From assembly GCF_003591485.1 (NCBI RefSeq), contig NZ_QZCF01000002.1, forward strand, positions 682,001 through 746,000: DNA of 64,000 nt, written 5' to 3'. The DNA is from Paenibacillus sp. 1011MAR3C5 (GTDB taxonomy: Bacteria > Bacillota > Bacilli > Paenibacillales > Paenibacillaceae). Position numbers and translations under genes: made by a program. The notes beneath the pieces were generated by a model. That model ran no database searches and was not told the DNA's origin. It saw only the letters and a list, made by a program, of their open reading frames with translations. Shown in pieces: positions 1-8,758 of the stretch. Position 1 is the first letter of the stretch, and each line of letters opens with the position of its first letter.

Positions 1-631
1 TGAGCTGAAGACGCCGCTTACGGTCATCAGCAGCTATGCGGGCATGCTGAAGCGATGGGGAAGAGATGACGAGAGCGTGCGTGATGAGGCGATCGAAGCG
101 ATCGCCAAGGAAGCGACACGGCTGCAAAATCTGACCAAATCGATGCTTACGCTTGCCGAAGCGGAGCAGGAGGACTGGCTGAGGCTGGAGATGTTCGATG
201 TGGTGCAGGTGGTCGACGAGCTTGCGACGATGATGCAAACGACTTTCCAGCGGCCGATTCGCGTGAAGGCGCTGTCTAGAGTTGTCCGCATGATGGGCGA
301 TAAGGACAAAATCCGCCAGCTGCTCGTCATACTGCTGGACAACGCGATCAAGTATTCCAAGGAACCGATTGATATCTCGATCACGCTGATGAAGAACATC
401 GTGAAGATCGAAGTGAAGGATAAAGGCATGGGCATACCGGAGAAGGAGATTCCGCATTTATTCGAACGCTTCTACCGTGTAGACGGCGCCAGAAGCCGCT
501 CGACGGGCGGTGTTGGTCTCGGCCTCTCGATTGCCAAGCGGATCGTCGATCTGCATGAAGGCAAGATCGACGTTTTTAGCTTGCCAGAGCTTGGCACAAC
601 CATTACACTTCAGTTCAAGCAACGCAAATAA
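1..631 (+). CDS. sensor histidine kinase, C-terminal part (5' end outside window)
   Basis: This is the kinase core of a two-component sensor that autophosphorylates on His and passes phosphate to a response regulator. The frame opens at base 2 with ELKTPLTVIS, the H-box right after the phospho-accepting His; base 1 is the last base of that His codon, so sensor and membrane parts lie upstream. The catalytic ATPase domain follows: N-box DNAIKYS, G1 DKGMGIP, F-box FERFYRV and G2 GVGLGLSIAKRI. The protein ends normally 23 bases before the next gene's chosen start. The input signal cannot be judged from this part. Confidence 0.93.
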   Translation, partial: ELKTPLTVISSYAGMLKRWGRDDESVRDEAIEAIAKEATRLQNLTKSMLTLAEAEQEDWLRLEMFDVVQVVDELATMMQTTFQRPIRVKALSRVVRMMGDKDKIRQLLVILLDNAIKYSKEPIDISITLMKNIVKIEVKDKGMGIPEKEIPHLFERFYRVDGARSRSTGGVGLGLSIAKRIVDLHEGKIDVFSLPELGTTITLQFKQRK

Positions 632-654
632 TGAAGATCAGGGGGAGACCTACT

Positions 655-1515
655 ATGAAGTATCGTGTAGCGGCGGTGCAATATAAGCTTGCCGACATCC
701 AGAGTTTCCAGCAATTCGAAGAGCAAGTTACCCACTATGTCAGGAATGCGTCGGAATACGGCGTTCAGTTCCTGCTCTTCCCTGAATTTATGACGACGCA
801 GCTGCTATCGATCGGAGACGAACAAGGCGAAGCGCTCCCGATCGGCAGGCTGCCTGATTACACGGAGGATTACAAGCGGTTGTTTGCCGATCTGTCCAAG
901 ACATACGGCATGTATATTATCGGGGGTACACACGTTGTTGAAGTGCAGGACGGAAAACGCCGCAATGCAGCCCATCTATTCCATCCTGACGGAAGAATCG
1001 ATGTACAGCACAAGATTCATCTGACTCCTACAGAGGTAGAGGAGTGGGATATGTCGCCGGGTGATGGAGTCGAGGTATTCCAGACGCCGTTCGGCACGAT
1101 TGCGATGCTCACCTGTTACGATATTGAGTTTCCGGAGATCGTGCGGATGGCGAGAGCGAAGGGAGCGGACGTAATCTTCTGCCCGTCCTGTACGGATGAC
1201 CGACATGGCTTCTATCGCGTTCGTTACTGTTGTCATGCGAGAACAATCGAAAATCAAATTTATGTCGTAACGACAGGAACGGTAGGTGCCCTCCGCAAGG
1301 TGGACTTTATGCGCGCCAACTTTGGCCAAGCCGCTATTCTCGCGCCGAACGATATTCCATTCCCTCCTGCAGGGATCATTGCGGAAGGTATTATCAATGA
1401 CGATATGCTCGTTGTAGGCGATCTTGATCTATCGTTGCTTGAGGAAGTCAGGAAGAACGGCTCGGTTATGACCTGGAGGGACAGAAGGTCGGATCTGTAT
1501 CCGGACTGGAGCTAA
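655..1515 (+). CDS. carbon-nitrogen hydrolase (nitrilase superfamily)
   Basis: A 286-residue amidohydrolase of the nitrilase superfamily, which hydrolyses non-peptide C-N bonds through a Glu-Lys-Cys triad. The triad is visible: E44 in FPEF, K120 in HKIHL and C154 in LTCYDIEFPE. An in-frame ATG lies 24 bases upstream directly at the previous stop, but the ribosome-binding site AGGGGGAGA sits between the two ATGs, so the second (MKYRVAAVQY) is chosen. The kinase gene ends just upstream and a GNAT gene follows after 21 bases, so the amidase is probably cotranscribed with the acetyltransferases. The substrate cannot be read from the sequence; omega-amidase or N-carbamoyl-amine hydrolase types are possible. 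Confidence 0.9.
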   Translation: MKYRVAAVQYKLADIQSFQQFEEQVTHYVRNASEYGVQFLLFPEFMTTQLLSIGDEQGEALPIGRLPDYTEDYKRLFADLSKTYGMYIIGGTHVVEVQDGKRRNAAHLFHPDGRIDVQHKIHLTPTEVEEWDMSPGDGVEVFQTPFGTIAMLTCYDIEFPEIVRMARAKGADVIFCPSCTDDRHGFYRVRYCCHARTIENQIYVVTTGTVGALRKVDFMRANFGQAAILAPNDIPFPPAGIIAEGIINDDMLVVGDLDLSLLEEVRKNGSVMTWRDRRSDLYPDWS

Positions 1516-1536
1516 GGGCGGAGAGGAGCTTCGCGA

Positions 1537-2211
1537 ATGAACAAGCATCTTTATGTATGGCATAACGGAAAACCTGTTGAGGCTATCATCCGTAATTATT
1601 CAGAGCGAGACTATGAAGGCTTAATTGAAGCGCAGAGACTTAGCTTCCCTCCGCCTTTTCCTGAAGAGCTGCTATGGAATAAGGAACAGCTCGGCGAGCA
1701 TGTGGGCCGGTTCCGCGAGGGGGCGCTCTGCGCTGAAGTGGACGGCAATATTGTCGGCTCCATGACCGGGCTTATTGTCGATATCGGTGAATATGGACAT
1801 GACCATAGCTGGGAGGCCGTGACGGATAACGGTTATATCCGCAATCATCGTCCGGATGGCAATACGCTGTACGTTGTCGATATTTGTGTCATCCCGGCGT
1901 ATCGCAAGACAGGTATTGGCAAATGGCTCATGCAGTCGATGTACGAGACTGTCGTGCAGATGCGTCTGGAGCGCTTGCTTGGCGGAGGCCGAATGCCGGG
2001 TTACCAGGCCAAGTCGCAGGAAGCTACTCCCCAGCAGTATGTTGAGAAGGTGCTTGCAGGAGAATGGACAGACCCCGTTATTTCATTCTTACTGCGCTGC
2101 GGCCGTGTTCCGGTTGGTATTGCCAAGAACTACCTGGAAGACGAAGAATCCCTTAATCATGCGGTCATCATGGAATGGCGCAACCCGTTTCGTACTGAAG
2201 CGGCTAAGTGA
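1537..2211 (+). CDS. GNAT-family N-acetyltransferase
   Basis: A 224-residue protein with a GNAT acetyl-CoA site: the beta4 segment VVDICVIPAY is followed by the pyrophosphate loop RKTGIGKWL around residues 123-131. The family transfers acetyl from acetyl-CoA to an amine. A region around residues 80-110 (GEYGHDHSWEAV, RNHRPDG) is inserted before the core strand and may form the acceptor pocket. The ATG follows a GGAGAGGAG-like site. Tandem placement with the nitrilase-family gene suggests both act on the same nitrogenous compound, but that is inference. Confidence 0.85.
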   Translation: MNKHLYVWHNGKPVEAIIRNYSERDYEGLIEAQRLSFPPPFPEELLWNKEQLGEHVGRFREGALCAEVDGNIVGSMTGLIVDIGEYGHDHSWEAVTDNGYIRNHRPDGNTLYVVDICVIPAYRKTGIGKWLMQSMYETVVQMRLERLLGGGRMPGYQAKSQEATPQQYVEKVLAGEWTDPVISFLLRCGRVPVGIAKNYLEDEESLNHAVIMEWRNPFRTEAAK

Positions 2212-2244
2212 CGATATCATAAGCAGAATTGGAGTGACGATATT

Positions 2245-2919
2245 ATGTTGTCTTACCATCGTATTACCTCGATAGACGATCCTTATTTCAAGCCGTTGCA
2301 TGAACTGCTCGGCTCCATATTTCCGCCGGAGGAAGTGCTGGCTTACGAGCTGTGGAGAGAGCCGCTGCTGGATGAAAGCATTCACGTATACGCAGCCTTG
2401 CATGGAGAAGAGGTTGTAGGTTCTACGGAGTACCGATATTACCCTGCGCTGCGTGTTGCAATGACCGACTTTACGATTATCGGCAAACCATCATTAGGGG
2501 TTGGTCGATTCCTGATGCGGAGCCGTCAACGCGATCTGGAGCGACTGGCTAACGAGTCTGGCACGGAGCCTATCGGCATGTTTGCGGAGATTTATGATCC
2601 TTACCGCGCAGCGTCCCATGAATTCGGCGGCGTATCGCCAATGAATCCGTATGTCCGCAGAGAAGTCCTGTCTCATATGGGCTACAAACGCCTTGATCTA
2701 CCGTATGTTCATCCTTCATGGGACCATGAAGGCCATGCGGTTACGGAGCTTGATCTTGGATTCCTGCCACAAGACGAGACGGTAGATGAGATTGACGCGT
2801 CGCTTGTCGTTGCTTTCCTTACCGGTTATTATTCGGCGCTGCCGAACAAGCCTGAAGCTTGGCTGTCGATGATCGACTATCTTAAAGGCATGAGTAAAGT
2901 CCGTTTGCTGCCTTTATGA
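2245..2919 (+). CDS. GNAT-like acetyltransferase
   Basis: A 224-residue protein with a recognisable but divergent GNAT fold. EVVGSTEYRY (beta2-3), AMTDFTIIGKPSLGVGRFLM (beta4 and acetyl-CoA loop, about residues 80-100) and a following helix are visible. It has the same length as the preceding GNAT protein but little obvious identity, so recent tandem duplication is not supported. Its stop overlaps the start of the metallo-hydrolase gene as ATGA, implying translational coupling. The acceptor is unknown. Confidence 0.72.
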   Translation: MLSYHRITSIDDPYFKPLHELLGSIFPPEEVLAYELWREPLLDESIHVYAALHGEEVVGSTEYRYYPALRVAMTDFTIIGKPSLGVGRFLMRSRQRDLERLANESGTEPIGMFAEIYDPYRAASHEFGGVSPMNPYVRREVLSHMGYKRLDLPYVHPSWDHEGHAVTELDLGFLPQDETVDEIDASLVVAFLTGYYSALPNKPEAWLSMIDYLKGMSKVRLLPL

Positions 2920-3698
2920 CTACAATTACATTCCGCGGAACGGGGGACTCGCAAGGGGTTCCCCGTTCTTATTGCGATTGCGGCGTATGTTCGGAAGCGC
3001 GATCCACAGGCAGCAATCGCAGGCTTAGGCCATCCTTGCAAATCTCGGACCCTGAAACCGGCACGACATGGATAGACTGCGGACCCGATTGGGGAAGCCA
3101 GATGGAGATCGCCGGGCTTCGCGCATTGGATCGTATGCTGATTACGCATGCCCATTATGATCATATTGGCGGATTGCCGGAATGGTATGACGCATGCAGG
3201 TGGACGGATCAGATTGGACAGGCGTATTGTCCGCCGGAAGTGATCCCAGAGATTTCATCAAGATTTCCGTGGATCGCGTCACGAATTCGGTTGATTCCGA
3301 TGGAGCAGCCTCTGGTGCTCGGTCAATGGTACATCCGGTGTTTTCGGGTTCATCATGGCCGCAATGGCTATTCCTATGCCTTTGAGTTTGTCCACGCCAG
3401 CAACAGTTTCCGATGGATCTATTGCCCGGATGCCATTGATATGACCGAACAACAGCAAGAACCGTTGTACGGTGCGGACCTCGTCATATTAGGCGCCAGC
3501 TTCGTCAAGGAGCCATTCCCGCTGGAGACGCGCTCAATTTATGATGTGGAAGAAGCAGTAGGGTTATTTGAATTATGGAAGCCCGGCCGGATGGTTCTGA
3601 CGCATCTGTCACATGACATTGATGTGAATAAGCGATACATGATGCCAGAGGGCATCCAGTTTGCGAAAGCCGGCATGACGATAGAAATAAGGGATTGA
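2916..3698 (+). CDS. MBL-fold metallo-hydrolase, PhnP-like
   Basis: A 260-residue metallo-beta-lactamase-fold hydrolase. The metal-binding motif HAHYDHIGG gives H78, H80, D82 and H83; a further His (HHGRNGY), an Asp (YCPDAID) and THLSHD complete the usual ligands. The N-terminus carries GTGDSQGVP followed by CDCGVC, the pattern of the PhnP/RNase Z-like branch in which cysteines bind a structural zinc. PhnP itself is a cyclic phosphodiesterase of the C-P lyase pathway, but no phn genes lie here, so only the subfamily is proposed. The start overlaps the upstream stop by four bases. Confidence 0.85.
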   Translation: MTTITFRGTGDSQGVPRSYCDCGVCSEARSTGSNRRLRPSLQISDPETGTTWIDCGPDWGSQMEIAGLRALDRMLITHAHYDHIGGLPEWYDACRWTDQIGQAYCPPEVIPEISSRFPWIASRIRLIPMEQPLVLGQWYIRCFRVHHGRNGYSYAFEFVHASNSFRWIYCPDAIDMTEQQQEPLYGADLVILGASFVKEPFPLETRSIYDVEEAVGLFELWKPGRMVLTHLSHDIDVNKRYMMPEGIQFAKAGMTIEIRD

Positions 3699-3766
3699 AT
3701 AGGGTTGTCTGGCATGTGAAAAACATGGCGGGCAGCCCTATATTTTTGTGGACAGCAGGAGATGCT

Positions 3767-5314
3767 ATGGCATATAAGGGGGCACTTGTCATGGTTTTCC
3801 GGCTATCCATCATCATTGTTTCTTTGTTTGTGCTTTGGGGGGCTTTGCAGCCGGATCAGCTGTCGTCTGTCGCCAACGTCGTATTTGACTTTACGATCGC
3901 GAAATTCGGCTGGTTCTATTTGCTGTCTATGTTTGGCTTTTTGGTCTTTTCGTTTGTTCTGGCCTTCGGCAAATACGGAAACTTCAAGCTGGGAAGCGAT
4001 GATGACGACCCGGAATATTCGCTGCTGACTTGGTTTTCCATGCTCTTCAGCACAGGTATGGGCATTGGACTTGTGTTTTGGGGTGTCGCGGAGCCGCTGT
4101 CGCATTATATGGTGCCGCCAGAAGGGTTGACCGGAGGAACGCACGAAGCTGCCAGAGTTGCCATGCGGTATTCTTTTTTTCATTGGGGCCTTCATCCCTG
4201 GGCGATCTACACAATCGTAGGGCTTATTCTGGCGTATCATCAATTCCGCAAAGGTCGAAAAGGCTTGATTAGCATTACGTTTCTGCCTCTTCTTGGCGAT
4301 CGCGTCTACGGGCCGATCGGAAAAAGCATCGATCTGCTTGCTATCATTGCCACGGTGTTCGGTGTAGCAACGTCGCTAGGCCTGGGGGCTTTACAGATCA
4401 ACGGCGGCTTGAACGCGTTGTTCGGCTTGGCGACGACAACAGGTACGCAGATATGGATCATTATTGTGATGACCTTTTTGTTTATGGCTTCGGCGTTGTC
4501 CGGGCTTGACCGGGGCATTAAGATTCTTAGCACAGCTAATCTGATTGTGGCGTTTTGCTTGCTGCTATTCGTCTTCTGCCTCGGCCCAACCGCCTTTATT
4601 CTGGACACGCTGACGAATACACTTGGCTCGTATGTGCAAAATTTGATTGGCATGAGCTTGCGGCTGTCTCCCTTTTCGGAGAGCAAGTGGATCGGCAACT
4701 GGACGCTTTTTTATTGGGCGTGGTGGATTTCCTGGACACCTTTTGTTGGAACATTCATCGCCAGAGTCTCGAAGGGAAGAACGATTAAGGAGTTTATCCT
4801 CGGCGTGCTTATTGTGCCAAGCCTGCTTGGTTTTTTATGGTTTTCAGTATTCGGTGGAACGGGCTTGCATATGGAACTGCTGAAGCATATTCCGCTTGCT
4901 TCCGCTGCGGAGAAGGATGTTACGTCCGTTTTGTTCCTGCTGCTGAATCAACTGCCGCTAGGCCAGCTTGCTTCCGGCGTGGCGACTCTGCTTATTGTGG
5001 TTTTCTTCGTAACCTCTGCGGATTCGGCGACGTTCGTCTTAGGCATCTTGTCACAGGATGGCGATCCTAACCCGAAAGCAAAGGTGAAGCTGGCCTGGGG
5101 AGTGCTGCAATCGACCATTGCGATCGTATTGCTCCTGAGTGGAGGACTTAACGGATTGCAGACGGCTTCCATCGTGACTTCGCTTCCTTTCGCTGCAATT
5201 ATCGTCGGCATGTGCTTTGCATTGATCCGCTGTCTGCGCGATGAGGAGAAGGCGCGACGCATCCGGGAGAGAAAGCGGCAGAGGAAGCTCGACGAGCTGA
5301 TTGATGATATATAA
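3767..5314 (+). CDS. BCCT-family transporter (glycine betaine/choline type, OpuD-like)
   Basis: A 515-residue membrane protein with about 12 hydrophobic segments and the hallmarks of betaine/carnitine/choline transporters: GMGIGLVFWGVAEPLSHY, the tryptophan-rich FYWAWWISWTPFVGTF and TSADSATFVLG. It closely resembles remembered OpuD sequences across its length. Family members take up compatible solutes using sodium or proton gradients. The chosen ATG has AGGAG five bases upstream; an in-frame TTG further up lacks a site, and another ATG 24 bases downstream (MVFRLS) is also plausible. The basic C-terminal tail (KARRIRERKRQRKL) could be an osmosensing extension, as in BetP, but that is inference. 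Confidence 0.92.
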   Translation: MAYKGALVMVFRLSIIIVSLFVLWGALQPDQLSSVANVVFDFTIAKFGWFYLLSMFGFLVFSFVLAFGKYGNFKLGSDDDDPEYSLLTWFSMLFSTGMGIGLVFWGVAEPLSHYMVPPEGLTGGTHEAARVAMRYSFFHWGLHPWAIYTIVGLILAYHQFRKGRKGLISITFLPLLGDRVYGPIGKSIDLLAIIATVFGVATSLGLGALQINGGLNALFGLATTTGTQIWIIIVMTFLFMASALSGLDRGIKILSTANLIVAFCLLLFVFCLGPTAFILDTLTNTLGSYVQNLIGMSLRLSPFSESKWIGNWTLFYWAWWISWTPFVGTFIARVSKGRTIKEFILGVLIVPSLLGFLWFSVFGGTGLHMELLKHIPLASAAEKDVTSVLFLLLNQLPLGQLASGVATLLIVVFFVTSADSATFVLGILSQDGDPNPKAKVKLAWGVLQSTIAIVLLLSGGLNGLQTASIVTSLPFAAIIVGMCFALIRCLRDEEKARRIRERKRQRKLDELIDDI

Positions 5315-5887
5315 CGGTGCATAGGGGCCGCGGTTTGCAATGGCTGCAACGCAGGAATGGCAGGCTGTTCGAGTATAGACCGGGCAAGCGAGTCCGAGCT
5401 CTCCATTTTTGTATAGGGGGCAAATATACAATTGTCGATCGCTGACTTGACATGTAGAACCGTTTTCTTTACGATAAGAGGGAATAAGCATGATAAAGGG
5501 GCAATTTTAATGATTACCGGTGTTCTTAACTCGTAATTGGATATGATCAGGACGAAAGTGGCGACTTGGCGACAAATGACGTTCAATTGCTATCTTTGTG
5601 TTAGTCTCAATGATTGCGAATTTTTTTAATCGCGATTTAGTAGGCTTATTTCGTCGTCTGATCCCATGAGTTGAGAACATGAGGATTTCCGCCCACCATG
5701 CTATAAGGATGAGGCCAAATCACCGTGCTCACATGCACGGTTTTTTTATACCCATTTTTCGAGCTGCGTCGCATAGACACAGGTTATTCGGGTATAAATG
5801 GCTTCATTTGTTATAAGGCAGGAACGGAACGCGCTCGCGTTTTCGTTGCTGTCTTTTTTATGCTCATTTTTAAGGAGGAATTAAGGA
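5315..5887. other. 573-bp intergenic region with no convincing gene
   Basis: No open frame here has a good ribosome-binding site and recognisable coding character. The right half holds a compact segment with two hairpin-forming stretches, the second being an intrinsic terminator (listed separately), about 400 bases after the BCCT stop. That spacing would suit a small untranslated RNA ending there or a very long 3' UTR. AAGGAGG just ahead of the mutS2-like start is the translation signal of that gene. Confidence 0.5.
5722..5747 (+). terminator. intrinsic terminator
   Basis: A seven-pair stem (ACCGTGC / GCACGGT) with a six-base loop TCACAT is followed by a T run. It lies far from the upstream BCCT stop and before the mutS2-like gene, so it may end an independent short transcript. 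Confidence 0.8.
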
Positions 5888-7924
5888 ATGAATGAATCAA
5901 CGTTCAGAAAATTGGAGTATGACAAGATCAAAAAAATGACGGTAGACTTGACCGTATCAGACGCAGGCAAGCGGTTGGCGGAGGGGATGAAGCCAAGCTT
6001 GTCCAAAGCGCAAATCGAGGCATGGCAGACCGAGACCTTCGAAGCCTCCGAGCTGCTGGGAAGCGGCGCCAGCATTCCGTTGTCAGCCATGGAAGGGATC
6101 GAAGCGTTTCTTGTGCTGTTAGGGAAAGGCAGAAGCTATACGGAGCAAGAGCTTGAAGCGCTATCTGTATGGCTTGCTTCTGTCGCCCAGATGAAGAGGT
6201 ATATGCGCGGCAAGATGCAAATTGCGCCGACGATAGCGACCTATGCGGAATCGCTGGACGATTGCAAGCAGCTTCGCGAGGAGCTGGGGAGATGTATCCG
6301 TTACGGCAGACTGACGGATGAAGCCAGCTCCGATCTGGCTTATGTTCGCAGACATATCTATTCAACAGAAGATAAGATAAGCCGGAAAATGGAGCATTCG
6401 CTGAGCAAGTACCGCAGTTCTCTGCAGGAGAACATCGTCAGCAAGCGGAGAGACCGCTTCGTGCTGGCCGTGAAGCGTGAGCTTCGCAAGCAAGTGCCGG
6501 GTAACGTGCTGGATGAATCCGCTAGTGGCCAGACGCTCTTTATCGAACCGGCCGATATATCGGAGCTGCAGCAAGAGCTGGCTGAATGGCGCGCTGCAGA
6601 GGAACGGGAGCGCACGGTGGTGCTGTCGCAGCTTTCTCAATTGGCAGAAGGCTATGCGTATGCATTGGAGACGAATGCTCAGGCAATGGCGAGCTTTGAC
6701 TTTATTATGGCCCGCGGCAAGCTGGCCCGCAGTTATGAAGGACGGCGTGTCACGCTAAGCGATCAGCCGGTCATTTGGTTGAAAGGGGCAAGGCATCCGC
6801 TGCTGGGCACAGGAAGCATGCCGCTTGACGCAGAGCTTGGCATCCGGTGGAAGCAACTGATTATAACAGGTCCAAATACAGGCGGGAAGACAGTATCTCT
6901 CAAAACAATCGGACTTCTTGTGCTGATGGCGCAATCCGGTCTGCTCATACCGGCCGAGGAAGGGAGCGTGCTTGGCATCCTCCGCCATGTCTTAGCGGAT
7001 GTTGGTGACGGGCAAAGTCTGGAGCAGTCGCTTAGCACTTTCTCCTCGCATATCGCCGTGCTGAAGGAAATGTTCGATGTCGCCGACACCAGATCGCTTC
7101 TGTTGCTGGATGAGATGGCGGCTGGCACCGATCCGTCGGAAGGAATCGCGTTATCCATCGCTGTACTGGAAATGCTGCTGGAGAGAGGTTCACTTGTCGG
7201 AGCGACGACGCACTTTAATGAGATCAAATCGTTTGCCGCTCGCACGCCTGGCTGTCAAAATGGCCGAATGGCTTTTGACCCGGGTACGCTTAAGCCGCTA
7301 TACCGGCTTGAGATAGGTGAAGCAGGGGACAGCCATGCGTTCGCGATCGCCAGACGATTCGGCTTGCCGGAGGCGGTTATGCTCCGAGCGGAGCGTCTGT
7401 TAACAGGCAAGAAGGAACAGGCAATAGATTTTAATGCCGAGAAGGATGGATTGGTTTGGGAGGGTGCTAATGATCAAGCCGAATTTGATGAGCAGCCGTA
7501 CGCATCCAAGCCAACATCGTATAATGTGGATCGTCCATTGGGAGCTGGGAAGCCGTCCGCTATACCATCATTTAGCAAGCCGCCCGTCCTGACAGAGCAG
7601 GTGGAATCGGCATCGCATTCTCCATTAATCACACCAAAGCGAGTTTTCCAGAAAGGGGATTCCGTGTGGATCTATCCGCTGAAGCGGGCAGGTGTCGTAT
7701 ACCGGTCGGCAGACGAGAAAGGGAATGTCATCGTTCAGGTGAAAGGGGAGAAACTAAGCTTTAACCACAAGCGCCTTAAGATGTACATTGCCAAAGAGAA
7801 GCTGTATCCTGGCGAATCATACGATCTGGACATCGTTTTCGAATCGAAGGAGCACCGGAAGGTACGCCATGAGATGGGCCGCAAGCATGTTGAAGGGTTG
7901 GAAATCATTCTGCCCCCGGAATAG
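5888..7924 (+). CDS. MutS2-like DNA-binding ATPase lacking the Smr nuclease domain
   Basis: A 678-residue MutS-superfamily ATPase. The N-terminal half is the helical core/clamp typical of MutS2 (KLEYDKIK, then SKRRDRFVLAVK and DESASGQTLFIEP). The ATPase follows: Walker A GPNTGGKT at about 328-335, Walker B LLLLDEMAAGTDPSEG near 405 and ATTHFNEIK. A short basic domain (GDSVWI, GVVYRSADEKGN) comes next. Typical MutS2 is about 785 residues and ends in an Smr endonuclease domain with an HGxGTG motif; here the protein stops at LEIILPPE without it. MutS2 acts in recombination control or ribosome rescue; loss of the nuclease suggests a paralogue with an altered role. The stop codon sits in a strong hairpin. 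Confidence 0.88.
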   Translation: MNESTFRKLEYDKIKKMTVDLTVSDAGKRLAEGMKPSLSKAQIEAWQTETFEASELLGSGASIPLSAMEGIEAFLVLLGKGRSYTEQELEALSVWLASVAQMKRYMRGKMQIAPTIATYAESLDDCKQLREELGRCIRYGRLTDEASSDLAYVRRHIYSTEDKISRKMEHSLSKYRSSLQENIVSKRRDRFVLAVKRELRKQVPGNVLDESASGQTLFIEPADISELQQELAEWRAAEERERTVVLSQLSQLAEGYAYALETNAQAMASFDFIMARGKLARSYEGRRVTLSDQPVIWLKGARHPLLGTGSMPLDAELGIRWKQLIITGPNTGGKTVSLKTIGLLVLMAQSGLLIPAEEGSVLGILRHVLADVGDGQSLEQSLSTFSSHIAVLKEMFDVADTRSLLLLDEMAAGTDPSEGIALSIAVLEMLLERGSLVGATTHFNEIKSFAARTPGCQNGRMAFDPGTLKPLYRLEIGEAGDSHAFAIARRFGLPEAVMLRAERLLTGKKEQAIDFNAEKDGLVWEGANDQAEFDEQPYASKPTSYNVDRPLGAGKPSAIPSFSKPPVLTEQVESASHSPLITPKRVFQKGDSVWIYPLKRAGVVYRSADEKGNVIVQVKGEKLSFNHKRLKMYIAKEKLYPGESYDLDIVFESKEHRKVRHEMGRKHVEGLEIILPPE

Positions 7925-7931
7925 GGGGCAG
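7910..7931. terminator. hairpin between convergent mutS2-like gene and thiN
   Basis: A perfect eight-pair stem (CTGCCCCC / GGGGGCAG) with loop GGAATA includes the mutS2-like stop codon. The following bases are not T-rich, so termination strength is uncertain. Confidence 0.5.
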
Positions 7932-7952
7932 TTCCAGACTAGGCTATTCGCG

Positions 7953-8591
7953 CTAGTCCCGGCTTCTTATGACCAGGAGCATACCTTCTCTCAGCTCTAT
8001 CGTACCTTGCCCAGCCGTCATCACATTGCTGATGCCAAGCGATTGACCGATGCTCAGTGTTGCTTCATGCAGCGGGTATTGGAATCCGGTAAGCGTAATG
8101 CCGGTTACTTGCTCGGACAAAGGGAGAAGGGATACTTGTGGATGATGATCTCGATGGAACAGAGTTGTTTTCGTAATCAAATGAATTTCATTATGCTCGT
8201 CTGCAATCGCAGCTTCTACGCCTTGTTCATTCGCCAGCGCCAGCAGATGCACATTCGCAAGTGAATGGTCGAAGCGGGTGCCAAGTGCGCCAAGCAGGAG
8301 TACCTGCTCCGGTTTCATGTCCAGCGCTAAACGGAATGCCATCTCAGTGTCGGTGTAGTTTTTGTCAATAGGATCGCATGAGATGGTATTGCCGCTGCGT
8401 TCACGGATCAGCTCCATTTCCCCTGCTGTGACTGAATCGAAGTCGCCGATGGCGATATGAGGCGCGAAGCCGTTCTTAATCAGATATATGGCGCCGCTAT
8501 CCGCGCCGATCAACGTATCGGAGGGCGTGATAGGCTGAAGAGCCCAAGGCCCCAAATTCCCTCCGGCGAAAATAATGATGCGCTGCTGCAT
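7953..8591 (-). CDS. thiN: thiamine diphosphokinase
   Basis: A 212-residue enzyme that transfers pyrophosphate from ATP to thiamine, making the cofactor used for example by the pyruvate dehydrogenase E1 encoded nearby. Family signatures are present: FAGG near the N-terminus, GADSGA, IGDFDSV, the DKNYTDTEMA motif of the active site and LGALGTRFDHSLAN. Length matches bacterial ThiN. It is convergent with the mutS2-like gene and divergent from the TRIC-like channel gene. No TPP riboswitch was seen upstream, and thiN often lacks one. Confidence 0.93.
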   Translation of the reverse strand: MQQRIIIFAGGNLGPWALQPITPSDTLIGADSGAIYLIKNGFAPHIAIGDFDSVTAGEMELIRERSGNTISCDPIDKNYTDTEMAFRLALDMKPEQVLLLGALGTRFDHSLANVHLLALANEQGVEAAIADEHNEIHLITKTTLFHRDHHPQVSLLPLSEQVTGITLTGFQYPLHEATLSIGQSLGISNVMTAGQGTIELREGMLLVIRSRD

Positions 8592-8758
8592 GAAAGGTAC
8601 TTCCTCTCTGGCCTATGAATAAGGGTCAAGTGTCCGCAAAGAGGGGACACGACTCTCAGTATATCGTTTCCCGCCTGATTCGACAATCTGCTCAAAAATT
8701 GTCGTTGCGATTAGGGGAGGCCGGATATAAAATGGGAAGGGACGCATGGAGGTTTGCC

